A stretch of 51,703 nt of DNA. Source: an uncultured Lentisphaerota bacterium. GTDB taxonomy: Bacteria; Verrucomicrobiota; Kiritimatiellia; CAIQIC01. Of the stretch, positions 43,141 through 51,217 are shown in pieces; position 1 is the stretch's first letter; each line of letters opens with the position of its first letter. The notes under the pieces were generated by a model. It worked only from the letters and a program-made list of their open reading frames with translations. It did not search any database and had not been told where the DNA came from. Position numbers and translations under genes: made by a program. The stretch lies in NCBI GenBank assembly GCA_903912445.1, contig CAIWHP010000188.1, positions 1-51,703 of the forward strand, written 5' to 3'.

Positions 43141-43640
43141 GGCGTGATCTCCGCATAGAGGGGACGCAGCTGCTCGCGCATTTTGTCTAGGCCATAGCGA
43201 TAGCGGCTCGCCGCCGTGTTCAGGGGGATTGCCAAGGCCGTCGCGATGCGCTCGAACGTGAGCCCTTCCCATAGCTTCAGGTGCACCACGGCGCGCTGCT
43301 CGGGCGGCAGTCCGGCCAGCGCGGCCTCGAGCGCGACGCGGAAGGTCTGCGCGTCGGTGTCCGGCGCCGGCGCGAAGAGGCCGGCCGTTTCCAGGGCTTG
43401 GGACTCGTGCTTGCGGTCGCGCGCGGCGCGGCGGCGGATCGCATCGATCGCCTGGTTGTGCGCCATGCGCAGCAGGAACCCGCGCTCGTCGCGCACGCCG
43501 GCGAGCAGCGCCGGATGCAGCGCGAGCCGCCGGAAGATTTCCTGCAGCGCATCGCGCGTGTCGGCCTCGCTCCGCGTCAGGTTCAGCAAAAAGCCGAACA
43601 GCGCATCCGCGTGGTCATCGTATAGCCGCTCCAGTTGCAT
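43137..43640 (-). CDS. ECF-type RNA polymerase sigma factor
   Basis: A 167-residue sigma-70 family protein. Region 2 (LERLYDDHADALFGFLLNLTRSEADTRDALQEIFRRL) and its -10 recognition part (ERGFLLRMAHNQAIDAIRRR) are followed by region 4 (LAGLPPEQRAVVHLKLWEGLTFERIATAL, then AIPLNTAASRYRYGLDKMREQL). The start at ATG 43640 matches region 2; the longer frame to 43775 adds a non-conserved leader. It heads a three-gene operon with a membrane protein and a GspG-like protein. It probably directs RNA polymerase to a small regulon under control of the next gene product. Confidence 0.9.
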   Translation of the reverse strand: MQLERLYDDHADALFGFLLNLTRSEADTRDALQEIFRRLALHPALLAGVRDERGFLLRMAHNQAIDAIRRRAARDRKHESQALETAGLFAPAPDTDAQTFRVALEAALAGLPPEQRAVVHLKLWEGLTFERIATALAIPLNTAASRYRYGLDKMREQLRPLYAEITP

Positions 43641-43765
43641 GAGATCTGCCAGCCACCAACAAGACGTCCGCCAGGCGGATAGTTGTCTATCCCACCCTGA
43701 TTTCCAACCGGAGATTTCGGAAATCCGGGCTTGCCATGCGGCGGGCGGCCTTGAACAATCGGCGC

Positions 43766-44395
43766 ATGCAAACACCCCATGGACCGCGGCTGGTTTGGTT
43801 CGACACGGAGTACACCTCGCTCGAGCTCGACCAGGCGCAGCTGGTACAGGTGGCGATGGTCGTCACCGATTTTGAAGGCCGGCGCATCGCCCCGGCGGCG
43901 CAGGACCTGGTGACGCCGGTGCGCCTGCCGGCGGAGGCGCCGGTCAGCACATTCCTGCTGCGCGAATGTCCCGCGCTCGTCACGGCAGCGCGTGACGCGG
44001 AGACGCCGACCGTGGACCTGGTGGATGCGCTGCTGGCGGCGCGGCTGGACGAGCTGCTCGGCCCGCCCGCGGCCAAGGTCAAGGACCGGCCCATCCTGGC
44101 GGGGAACACGATCCACGCCGACTGGTGGCTGGCGGAAAAATTCCTGCCGCGCTTCAGCGCGCGCCTGCACTACCGGCACCTCGACATCAGCGCGCTGAAA
44201 ATCCTGTGGCTGGGCGCCCAGGCCGGCCCGGAATTCGACAAGGCGGATGCCGCGCTGATGCGTGCCAACCTGCCCGGCTGGGACCTGCCCGGGGCTGCGC
44301 AACGGCACGACGCGCTCTACGACGTGAAATGCTCGATCGCCGAGCTGAACTTTTACCGGAAGCATTTCCTGCGCGCGGGGCACGTCACGGAGTGA
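43766..44395 (+). CDS. orn: Oligoribonuclease / DEDDh exonuclease
   Basis: A 209-residue exonuclease that degrades short RNA fragments. The DEDDh residues are visible: Asp and Glu in VWFDTEYTSLE, Asp in GNTIHADWWL, and His/Asp in RHDALYDVKCSI. HYRHLDIS just before the last third is also typical. It is slightly longer than the usual 180 residues because of an insert around KILWLGAQAGPEFDKADAAL. ATG 43766 is chosen over 43736 because the usual N-terminus PRLVWFDTE starts close to it. It is divergent from the ECF operon; tadA follows 21 bp later. Confidence 0.85.
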   Translation: MQTPHGPRLVWFDTEYTSLELDQAQLVQVAMVVTDFEGRRIAPAAQDLVTPVRLPAEAPVSTFLLRECPALVTAARDAETPTVDLVDALLAARLDELLGPPAAKVKDRPILAGNTIHADWWLAEKFLPRFSARLHYRHLDISALKILWLGAQAGPEFDKADAALMRANLPGWDLPGAAQRHDALYDVKCSIAELNFYRKHFLRAGHVTE

Positions 44396-44416
44396 GCGGC
44401 AGCAACAGGGCTTTTC

Positions 44417-44929
44417 ATGACTGAAGAATTGGACATCCACGCGCTCCGGATGCGGGTGGCGTTGCGGCAGGCGCAGCGCGCGGCCGAGGAGGGCGAAGTG
44501 CCGGTGGGCGCGGCGATCTACAAGGACGGCCACCTGATCGCCCAGGCGCACAACCAGACCGAGATGCTCAAGGACCCGACGGCGCACGCGGAGATGATCG
44601 CCATCACCCAGGCCGCGGCCGCGGTCGGCAACTGGCGGCTGGACGGCGTGACGCTCTACGTGACGAAGGAGCCATGCGTGATGTGCGCCGGCGCAATCGT
44701 GCTGGCGCGGATACCGCTCGTCGTCTGGGGCATGAGCGATCCCCTGCGCGGCGGTGCGGCGAGCCGGTACCAGATCCTGCAGAGCGACACGCTGAACCAC
44801 CGCACCGACTTCGTCACCGGCGTGCTGGAGGAACCCTGCACAGCCTTGGTGAAGGACTTCTTCAAGGCGCGGCGGGCGGCTTTGGCGGCGGCAGCGCCGT
44901 CGCCGGAGGCGCCGGCGGCGGGCGCTTGA
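44417..44929 (+). CDS. tadA: tRNA(adenine34) deaminase TadA
   Basis: Converts A34 to inosine in tRNA-Arg(ACG). The 170-residue protein has the zinc site His57-Ala-Glu59 (TAHAEMIAI) and PCVMC (Cys87, Cys90), and the downstream VWGMSDPLRGGAAS and NHRTDFVTGVLEEPC segments that set TadA apart from other cytidine deaminases. The C-terminal Ala/Pro-rich tail (AAAAPSPEAPAAGA) overlaps the end of the convergent membrane protein gene by 68 bp. Probably co-transcribed with orn. Confidence 0.94.
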   Translation: MTEELDIHALRMRVALRQAQRAAEEGEVPVGAAIYKDGHLIAQAHNQTEMLKDPTAHAEMIAITQAAAAVGNWRLDGVTLYVTKEPCVMCAGAIVLARIPLVVWGMSDPLRGGAASRYQILQSDTLNHRTDFVTGVLEEPCTALVKDFFKARRAALAAAAPSPEAPAAGA

Positions 44930-46508
44930 AGCGATAGAGCTGCGGCGCAGGATAGCCGGCCGCGGCCGGCGCGGACGCGGGCATTTTTTCAAAGTTCAAA
45001 TCGTTGACCAACGCCGTCGCGCGGCCTTCCCACACGACGGCATAGCTCACGCTCGCCAGCCGGTTGCGCAGTTTGTCCACGGCCAGCGCGTCGTGGCCGT
45101 TGCGATGCGCGATGAAGTCCGGCGTGAGCCGCCCGCTGAGATCCACCACCACCGACGCGGTGTCCCAGAGCGCCCAGCCGGGCTGATCGGTCAGCAACAT
45201 CGGCGGCCGCACGCCGTAGGACACGGGGGCCAGCAGGTTCTTGAGCACGTTGCGCGTGTGGATCCGGGCGTGCGTCTCGCGCGACCACTGCGCATTCCAG
45301 TGCATGGACTCCAGCAGGGCGGCGATCGCCAGCAGCAGGCAGGAGGCGAGGCGCAGCGCGGCCACCCAATGCGCGTGCAGGAAGTAGCGCCGCCGCAGTC
45401 CGCGGGCGATCCAGTCGGGCACGCGGCTGGCGGCGATGGCGCAGGCCAGCGCGCCGAGCGGGTCGAACGCGGCAAAGACGACGTCGGACGAGGGCCAGCC
45501 GGTCAGCGGATAGGTCAACGCGTAAAACAGCGGCATGAGCAGCAGCGCGAGCGGGACGATGAAGGCCGAACGCGCCTCGCGCTGCCGCCAGGCCCGGAGC
45601 GCGAGCCCGATCGCGCCGGCCACCGTCAGCACCATCAGCGCCCACGTGTGCCAGTAGGGCGCATGCATCCAGCGCGCGTAGGCCTTGGGGATCGCGATGA
45701 GCATGAGGCGCCACATCGGCTCGCTCCCGGTCGCCAGGGGCGCCCCGGGGATGCGCAGCGGCGGCCAGCCGAGCAGCGGCCAGTGCCAGGCCGCGAGCGG
45801 CAGCAACGCGAGCAGGATCAACAGCAGGCCGGCGAGGGCGCGGATGACGATGTAGCCGCGCTCGCCCAGCGGCTCGCGGTTGCGCCAGGCGACCAGCAGA
45901 TAGTGGAGGGCGAAAATGACCCACAGCCAGATGAACTCCAGCCGCACATACCCCGCCGCCGCCACCAGCCCGGCCAGCAACAGCGAGAGCGGCAGTTCGT
46001 GGCGGTCCATCCGGACGACATGGTCGCTGACCGCCCACATCACCAGCAGCGCCGCCAAGGGGGTCGAGTGGCCCTCGACCAGGCTCGGCAGCCACCCGGG
46101 CGCGAACAGCAGCGCGAAGCCGAAGAACCAGCGCGTCATCGGGTGATAGCCAAAGCGGACGGCCAACTCCATGCCGAGCAGCAGGGTGCCCAGCCCGCAC
46201 AGCGCACCGAGCAGATAGGAGGCCGTCTCGGGCGCCTGCGTCACGCGCGTCAGGTAGGCCAACAGCAGCCGCCACACGCTGTCTTCCAACAGCAGGGCCG
46301 GCTCGCCGGGCGCCACGCTGAAGCCCTGCCCGTGGGCATGGTGTTGGGCGAGCACAAAGCTGGCGCAGACATCGTCGCAGCGTCCGCACCCCTGGGCGTC
46401 GAGCCGTTGCTGCCAGTGGATCGTCGCGCTCAGTGCAACGAGAAACAGCATGGCCGGGATGCAATAGCGCAACACCTGGAAGATGCGGTATTTGAAGCGG
46501 GCCGGCAT
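44862..46508 (-). CDS. Polytopic membrane protein, possible GT-C glycosyltransferase
   Basis: A 548-residue protein with about 10-12 TM helices, e.g. YCIPAMLFLVALSATI, FGFALLFAPGWLPSLV, ALAGLLLILLALLPLAAW, HTWALMVLTVAGAIGLAL and SAFIVPLALLLMPLFYALT. The first loop holds CGRCDDVCASFVLAQHHAHGQGF with paired cysteines and a DD pair, reminiscent of the acidic first loop of GT-C enzymes of the PMT type. The C-terminal 110 residues are soluble (ASVSYAVVWEGRATALVNDLNFEKM) and end in a Pro-rich tail. GGGAGGTG precedes ATG 46508. Function is unproven. Seventeen bases separate it from the SH3 gene upstream. Confidence 0.7.
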   Translation of the reverse strand: MPARFKYRIFQVLRYCIPAMLFLVALSATIHWQQRLDAQGCGRCDDVCASFVLAQHHAHGQGFSVAPGEPALLLEDSVWRLLLAYLTRVTQAPETASYLLGALCGLGTLLLGMELAVRFGYHPMTRWFFGFALLFAPGWLPSLVEGHSTPLAALLVMWAVSDHVVRMDRHELPLSLLLAGLVAAAGYVRLEFIWLWVIFALHYLLVAWRNREPLGERGYIVIRALAGLLLILLALLPLAAWHWPLLGWPPLRIPGAPLATGSEPMWRLMLIAIPKAYARWMHAPYWHTWALMVLTVAGAIGLALRAWRQREARSAFIVPLALLLMPLFYALTYPLTGWPSSDVVFAAFDPLGALACAIAASRVPDWIARGLRRRYFLHAHWVAALRLASCLLLAIAALLESMHWNAQWSRETHARIHTRNVLKNLLAPVSYGVRPPMLLTDQPGWALWDTASVVVDLSGRLTPDFIAHRNGHDALAVDKLRNRLASVSYAVVWEGRATALVNDLNFEKMPASAPAAAGYPAPQLYRFKRPPPAPPATALPPPKPPAAP

Positions 46509-46524
46509 GGCGTGCGCACCTCCC

Positions 46525-47418
46525 TCAAGGTGCGGCGCGCGGCGAGATGCGCTCGGGCACCAGCACCGGGTAGTCCGCCCCGCTGACGAAGTATTGCCGC
46601 CCCTGGACCCGCAGCAACTGGTCCAGCAATCCGTTGAGCTGGTCCGAATTGCCTCGCACATAGCAGATCGTCTCGACGCTCCGGCCACTCAGGCGCACCA
46701 ACCGGAAACGGCTCGGATGCCGGAACCCGAAGCCGACCAGGCGCAGGACCCCTTCCAGCTGCACCGCCTTGCCCTGCCCGTCGAGCGGGATCAGCGCGCT
46801 CTTGACGTCTTCGGGGATGAAGGCCGCCGCCTCCACGCCCGCCCCCGTCAGCACCGCGCCCGAGGCCGTCGCCGTGGTGGCCAGGGCGCTGATGGCGACC
46901 GGCGGCAGGGGCTTGGCACTCACCTCCGCCACGACAGCTTTGTCCCCCGGGCCTGGCAGTTGCATCTCGACCAGCTTGCGCGAGACCCAGGCCGACGCCG
47001 CCGGCGACGGCGCAATGCGCAGCCAGTCCTGGGCCTCGCCCAGCACGGTCAGCTTCTCGCCACGCGCCATCGCGCCGACCACGCTGTGGTTGATGCTGCG
47101 GCCGGTCCGGATCGAAAGCTTTTCCGCCGTCACCACCTGATCCTTGACGAAATCGCGATGGACCCACAGCTCCACCGTCTCCGGCGGCACGACTTCCACC
47201 CACTCCTCGCGGAAAGCCTTCGCCTGCAGGATCGCGCCCTCTGCGACCTTGCCCAGCGGCTCGGCATCGGCACTGGGCTTCGCGCGCAGGTTGACGCGCG
47301 GGCTCTTGACCACCACAGGGGTCAGCGGGAGAGCGGCGCTCGGGGCAGGCGTCTCCGCCGGCGCCAAACACGCCGCACCGGCCAGCCAAGCACTCATCAA
47401 CATCGTCATCCGCTTCAT
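46525..47418 (-). CDS. Exported SH3-domain (SH3b) protein
   Basis: A 297-residue protein with signal peptide (MKRMTMLMSAWLAGAACLAPAETP). Two bacterial SH3 domains follow: VVVKSPRVNLRAKPSADAEPLGKVAEGA ... EEWVEVVPPETVELWVHRDFV, and EKLSIRTGRSINHSVVGAMARGEKLTVLGEAQDWLRI ... ASAWVSRKLVE. Such domains usually bind peptidoglycan. A beta-rich C-terminal domain (residues about 205-290, LEGVLRLVGFGFRHPSRFRLVRLSG) is not recognised. AAAGGAG lies upstream of the ATG. It is divergent from the cell-wall amidase at 47591, which supports an envelope role. Confidence 0.85.
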   Translation of the reverse strand: MKRMTMLMSAWLAGAACLAPAETPAPSAALPLTPVVVKSPRVNLRAKPSADAEPLGKVAEGAILQAKAFREEWVEVVPPETVELWVHRDFVKDQVVTAEKLSIRTGRSINHSVVGAMARGEKLTVLGEAQDWLRIAPSPAASAWVSRKLVEMQLPGPGDKAVVAEVSAKPLPPVAISALATTATASGAVLTGAGVEAAAFIPEDVKSALIPLDGQGKAVQLEGVLRLVGFGFRHPSRFRLVRLSGRSVETICYVRGNSDQLNGLLDQLLRVQGRQYFVSGADYPVLVPERISPRAAP

Positions 47419-47590
47419 ATTCGGACTCCTTTGACTGCAGACCACACCGCTTTTTATCCGCCACATCCCCCCGACGCAATTCAAAACGGAAAAGGTTTTC
47501 GGCGCCGCGCCGCGCCGCACTTGCAATCCGTTGAAAATCGGGCATTCTTTCGCCGCGCCACGCAAGAGCATCTGGCGGAAATATCAGCAT

Positions 47591-48613
47591 GTGAAACGTT
47601 CCCTTTTATTACTGGCGGTCATGGCGGTGACATGCCTGGGCGCCCTTCCCGCCGCCGCCCTCTTCACCACGCCTTCCGGTGCGCGGGCCGACCGGCTCGT
47701 TACGATCCGCGAGATCGCATCCAAGCTGAACCTCGCCGTCACGCAGCCGGCCAAGAAGATTTTGCTGCGCAACCAGACCAATACCGTCGAGTTGAGCACG
47801 GAGGGCCGTGAGGCGCGGGTCAACGGGCAGCTCGTCTGGCTCAACGCCCCGCCCGCACGCAACTGGGGCCGGTGGTGCCTGACCGAAACCGACGCACAAA
47901 AAATCGTGCTGCCGCTGCTCGCGCCCGCCTCCTATCTCAAAGGCTATGGCACCGCCGTGGTCGTGCTCGACCCCGGTCATGGCGGCAACGACCCCGGCGC
48001 CTGCAGCCCGCGGGGACTCGTCGAGCCGCGCATTGCGCTCGACATCGCCAAACGCGTCCGCGCCAAGCTCGTCGCCGAGGGCTTCCGCGCCTACCTCACG
48101 CGCGACGTCGACCGGTTCATCGCGCTCGACACGCGGCCGCGCCTCGCCGCCGTCCGCCAGGCCGATCTTTTCCTCAGCATCCACCTCAACGCCGCCGCCA
48201 ACCATGACTCGCGGGGCGTCGAGACCTATGCGCTCACCAGCCCGGGTTATCCGTCGACCAGCGACGCCGGCGGCACGAGCCCCAAGAACAACATCTGCTA
48301 TCCCGCCAACTCGCGTGACGCCCAGAACAACATCTTCGGCAGCTTCATCCAGCGGAACATCTGCGCCGCCGCCAAGACCGAGGACCGCGGACTGCGGCAC
48401 GCCCGTTTCGTCGTGATCAAGGACGCGCCGTGCGTCGCCGCGCTCGTCGAGTGCGGCTTTCTGAGCAACCCCGGCGACGAGCGCCGGCTCATGACCGATG
48501 AGCACCGCGACGCCATCGCCACCGGCATCGCCAAGGGCGTCATCGAATACGGCCGTGCCGTCCGCCGCGCCAACCCGCCGCCCCCCGCGCTGGCCAAGCC
48601 CCGCACGCCCTGA
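47591..48613 (+). CDS. N-acetylmuramoyl-L-alanine amidase (Amidase_3)
   Basis: A zinc amidase cleaving the lactyl-peptide bond of peptidoglycan. The 340-residue protein has a signal peptide (residues 1-23) and an N-terminal copper-amine-oxidase-like/AMIN-type domain (IREIASKLNLAVTQPAKKILLRN). The catalytic domain has ligands His in DPGHGGNDPGA, Glu in LVEPRIALDIAKR and His in LSIHLNAAAN, with the catalytic Glu in ALVECGFLSNPGDE. The start is GTG 47591; upstream ATG 47531 would precede the signal peptide with 20 extra residues. A His-poor insert (TSPGYPSTSDAGGTSPKNN) lies between the last two motifs. Confidence 0.92.
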   Translation: MKRSLLLLAVMAVTCLGALPAAALFTTPSGARADRLVTIREIASKLNLAVTQPAKKILLRNQTNTVELSTEGREARVNGQLVWLNAPPARNWGRWCLTETDAQKIVLPLLAPASYLKGYGTAVVVLDPGHGGNDPGACSPRGLVEPRIALDIAKRVRAKLVAEGFRAYLTRDVDRFIALDTRPRLAAVRQADLFLSIHLNAAANHDSRGVETYALTSPGYPSTSDAGGTSPKNNICYPANSRDAQNNIFGSFIQRNICAAAKTEDRGLRHARFVVIKDAPCVAALVECGFLSNPGDERRLMTDEHRDAIATGIAKGVIEYGRAVRRANPPPPALAKPRTP

Positions 48614-48729
48614 GCGGCCTGCGGCGCCACGTTTCCGCTTGCCCGGGCGCGCCCTTGCCGGCCCGCGCAAAAGGCGTTGTGGAATGGCCTGCCAGCTAGT
48701 ATATTCGGCGCGCCAACAGGTGGGTAACT

Positions 48730-49413
48730 ATGCAGAACAAAACTTCGCGGGCTGGCTTCACCTTGATCGAATTGCTCGTCGTGATCACCATCATCGCCAT
48801 CTTGGCGGGGCTGATCCTGCCTTCGCTGTTCCAAAGCCAGCAGAAGGCCTGGCAGGCCGGCTGCAAAGCCAACATGCGCAATATCAGCACCGCGTTGCAC
48901 GCCTGGATCCAGGACCATCGCGGCTGGCTGCCGCCCGGCCAAAGCTCCAGCTTCGGCCTGTGGTGCAACCAGATCGCCAACTACAACACCGGCGACAAAT
49001 ATCACATGAGCTACTACCTCTCCTCCTATCTCGGCTGCCCTCCGGCCACCAGCAAGAACCAGTTCGTTCCCCAGTTCATGTGCCCCTCGTTCCGGCGCTT
49101 CGGCAAGAACTACGACATGGTCGGCCGCGTCGTGTATGCGCGGACTACCGGCTTCAACTGGGGCAGCTCGGCTTTTGACCCCTTCGGCTATCCTGACTCC
49201 GCCAAGCCGCCGCAGAAGCTGGAGTCCGTCGCCGCCATCCTGCCGCTGACCAGCGTGTGGGTCCTCGTGGACACCGACCAGCAGGCCTTTGGCAGCACCT
49301 GGGGCGAGCCCGGCGGCCTGCCGGAACTGCCGAGCCATGGCGATCAGCGCAACTACTTCTACTTCGACGGCCACGTGGCTGCGAAAAAAGTCCCCGCCGA
49401 CGGCAAGCTCTAA
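48730..49413 (+). CDS. Type II secretion/pseudopilin-like protein with prepilin signal
   Basis: A 227-residue protein whose N-terminus RAGFTLIELLVVITIIAILAGLILPSL is a class III prepilin signal (cleavage before Phe, Glu at +5) and a membrane helix. The remaining domain belongs to the large PVC pseudopilin group: conserved MCPSF and the C-terminal HGDQRNYFYFDGHVAAKK (H-x9-DGH). Such proteins occur in dozens of copies in Kiritimatiellae, Lentisphaerae and Planctomycetes; their role is not established. The gene stands alone and is followed by a terminator that serves the opposite strand. Confidence 0.9.
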   Translation: MQNKTSRAGFTLIELLVVITIIAILAGLILPSLFQSQQKAWQAGCKANMRNISTALHAWIQDHRGWLPPGQSSSFGLWCNQIANYNTGDKYHMSYYLSSYLGCPPATSKNQFVPQFMCPSFRRFGKNYDMVGRVVYARTTGFNWGSSAFDPFGYPDSAKPPQKLESVAAILPLTSVWVLVDTDQQAFGSTWGEPGGLPELPSHGDQRNYFYFDGHVAAKKVPADGKL

Positions 49414-49414
49414 T

Positions 49415-49443
49415 AAAAAACGCGACGCCATCAAGGCGTCGCG
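49415..49443 (-). terminator. Intrinsic terminator of the yceI-like gene
   Basis: Read on the minus strand, a perfect 9-bp stem (CGCGACGCC / GGCGTCGCG, 49443-49421) with a 5-nt loop is followed by six U (49420-49415). It starts 32 bp after the yceI-like stop codon and overlaps the end region of the convergent pseudopilin gene. Confidence 0.85.
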
Positions 49444-49474
49444 CGTCAGGTTTGCGGCCGGCAGCGGCGGCGGT

Positions 49475-50062
49475 TTAGGGCTGCACCGCTTCGATGTTGA
49501 GGCTGATCTTCACTTCCTCGCCGATCATCACGCCGCCCTTGTCGAGCGTCTTGTTCCACGTGATCCCATAGTCGAGGCGGTTGAGCTTCGTCGTGGCGCT
49601 GAGCCCGATGCGCGTCTTGCCCCAGGGATCCTGCACCGGACCGGAAAGCTCGCCGCGCAGCTTGAGCTCTTTCGTCACTCCGTGCAAGGTGAACTGCCCG
49701 GTGACCACCCATTCGCCATCCTCTTTCTTGATGCCGGTGGCCGTGAACTTGATCTCGGGGAGCTTCGCCGCATCGAAAAATTCTCCGCTGCGCAAGTGAT
49801 CGTCGCGCATCTTATTGCCGGTATTCAGGCTCGCGACCTCCACGGTGCCGCCCGCCTTGAACTCTTCCGGCTTCGCCGGGTCATAGGCGATCTTGCCGGT
49901 GAAGTTCGTGAACGCACCACGCACCTCGCTGATGCCGAGGTGCCTGATCGCGAACGTCACCGTGCTGTGGACGGGGTCCACCTGATACTCGGCCGCACTC
50001 GCGGCCACGCCGGCCAGCGCCACCGCGCCCGCCACCCACCGCGCCATTCGTTTCGCGTGCAT
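49475..50062 (-). CDS. YceI family periplasmic lipid-binding-type protein
   Basis: A 195-residue exported protein with signal peptide (MHAKRMARWVAGAVALAGVAASAA). The family pattern is complete: YQVDPVHSTVTFAIRHLGISEVRGAFTNFTGKI, LNTGNKMRDDHLRSGEFFDAAKLPEIKF, FTLHGVTKELKL and LNRLDYGITWN. YceI proteins form lipocalin-like barrels that bind polyprenoid chains, sometimes under alkaline or acid stress. AGGAGAG precedes the ATG. It lies 29 bp downstream of the ychF-like gene on the same strand and ends in a clear intrinsic terminator. Confidence 0.93.
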   Translation of the reverse strand: MHAKRMARWVAGAVALAGVAASAAEYQVDPVHSTVTFAIRHLGISEVRGAFTNFTGKIAYDPAKPEEFKAGGTVEVASLNTGNKMRDDHLRSGEFFDAAKLPEIKFTATGIKKEDGEWVVTGQFTLHGVTKELKLRGELSGPVQDPWGKTRIGLSATTKLNRLDYGITWNKTLDKGGVMIGEEVKISLNIEAVQP

Positions 50063-50091
50063 AGTTGCTCTCCTGTTTGAGGAGGCAATAT

Positions 50092-51165
50092 CTATGCATT
50101 GAAGCGAAAGTCAATCACGTCGCCGTCCTGCACGATGTACTGCTTGCCCTCGAGCCGCAGCAGGGCCTGCTCGCGGCACGCCGCGTGGCTCTTCAGCCGC
50201 AGCAGCGGTTCCCACGCCACGGTCTCGGCGCGGATGAACCCGCGCTCGATGTCCGAATGCACCTTGCCCGCCGCCTGCGGCGCGAGCGTGCCGCGGTGGA
50301 TGGTCCACGCGCGCACCTCGTCCGGGCCGATGGTGAAGAAGCTGATGAGATCCAAAATACGGTACGCCGCCTGCACGAGCCGCACCCGCGCCGGCTCGGC
50401 AATGCCGTAGTCCTTGAGGAAGCCTGCCGCCGCCTCGGGGTCGAGCGTGGCGATCTCCGCCTCCAGCGGCGCACAGAAGACCAGCACCTCAAGCTGGTGC
50501 GCCGCCGCCGCCTGGCGCAGCGGCTCCAGCGCGGCCCCATTGAGGCCGTCCTCGGCCACGTTCGCGATCACCAGCAGGCGGCGCTGCGTCAGGAAGCGGA
50601 AGCTGCTGATGCGCTTCTCGTCCTCGGGCTCGAACGTCAGGTCGCGCAGCGCCTTGCCCGCGTCGAGCTGCTGCTTGCAGCGCTGCAGGACGGCCCGCTC
50701 GGCCTCGTTGCCCTTGAGGCCGCGCTTGAACTCCTGGTCGATTTTATCGAGGCGCTTCTCCACCTTTTCCATGTCGGCGACGATCAGTTCCAGCAGCAGC
50801 GACTCGAACTGCTTCGCCGGGTCCGGCGTGTTGCCTTGGTAGTCCATCTCGCCGAACGCCTGGATGACCAGGGCAAACGCGTCGGCATCGCCAAGGAACG
50901 CGTTGAGCTGGCTGAACGAATTGCCTTCGCCGGCCGAGGCCGGGGGGAGCGCGACATCCACGAACGTGACTTCGGCGGGCGTGTATTTCTTGGGGTTGTA
51001 GAGATCGCGCAACGCCTCCAGCCGGGCGTCCGGCACCTTGACGGTGCCGAGCCGGTGGGCGCCCTTGACGAAGCAGTGCGGACCCTGCGGCGTGTTCGTC
51101 AACGCGTCGAACACCGCGGTCTTGCCGGCACGGGGCGCGCCGATGAGGAAGAGCATTAGTGGCAT
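50092..51165 (-). CDS. YchF-like P-loop NTPase with DUF933/TGS domain, divergent G motifs
   Basis: A 357-residue member of the Obg-related YchF family. The P-loop is GAPRAGKTAVFDALT (residues 9-23). The YchF-type NVxE motif appears as LLVIANVAEDG, and a coiled-coil insert (KVEKRLDKIDQEFKRGLKGNEAER) is in the usual place. The C-terminal DUF933/TGS part is well conserved (FFTIGPDEVRAWTI, GKVHSDIERGFIRAETV, YIVQDGDVIDFRF). However, the G3 motif DxAG reads DVAL and the switch region has shrunk to PPASAGEGNSF. It may be a paralogue of the standard YchF rather than the housekeeping copy. Confidence 0.85.
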   Translation of the reverse strand: MPLMLFLIGAPRAGKTAVFDALTNTPQGPHCFVKGAHRLGTVKVPDARLEALRDLYNPKKYTPAEVTFVDVALPPASAGEGNSFSQLNAFLGDADAFALVIQAFGEMDYQGNTPDPAKQFESLLLELIVADMEKVEKRLDKIDQEFKRGLKGNEAERAVLQRCKQQLDAGKALRDLTFEPEDEKRISSFRFLTQRRLLVIANVAEDGLNGAALEPLRQAAAAHQLEVLVFCAPLEAEIATLDPEAAAGFLKDYGIAEPARVRLVQAAYRILDLISFFTIGPDEVRAWTIHRGTLAPQAAGKVHSDIERGFIRAETVAWEPLLRLKSHAACREQALLRLEGKQYIVQDGDVIDFRFNA

Positions 51166-51217
51166 GTTGTTGTTCTCCGGAAAAGCGCGGCGAGACTACA
51201 CACCGCCAGCCGCGGGG

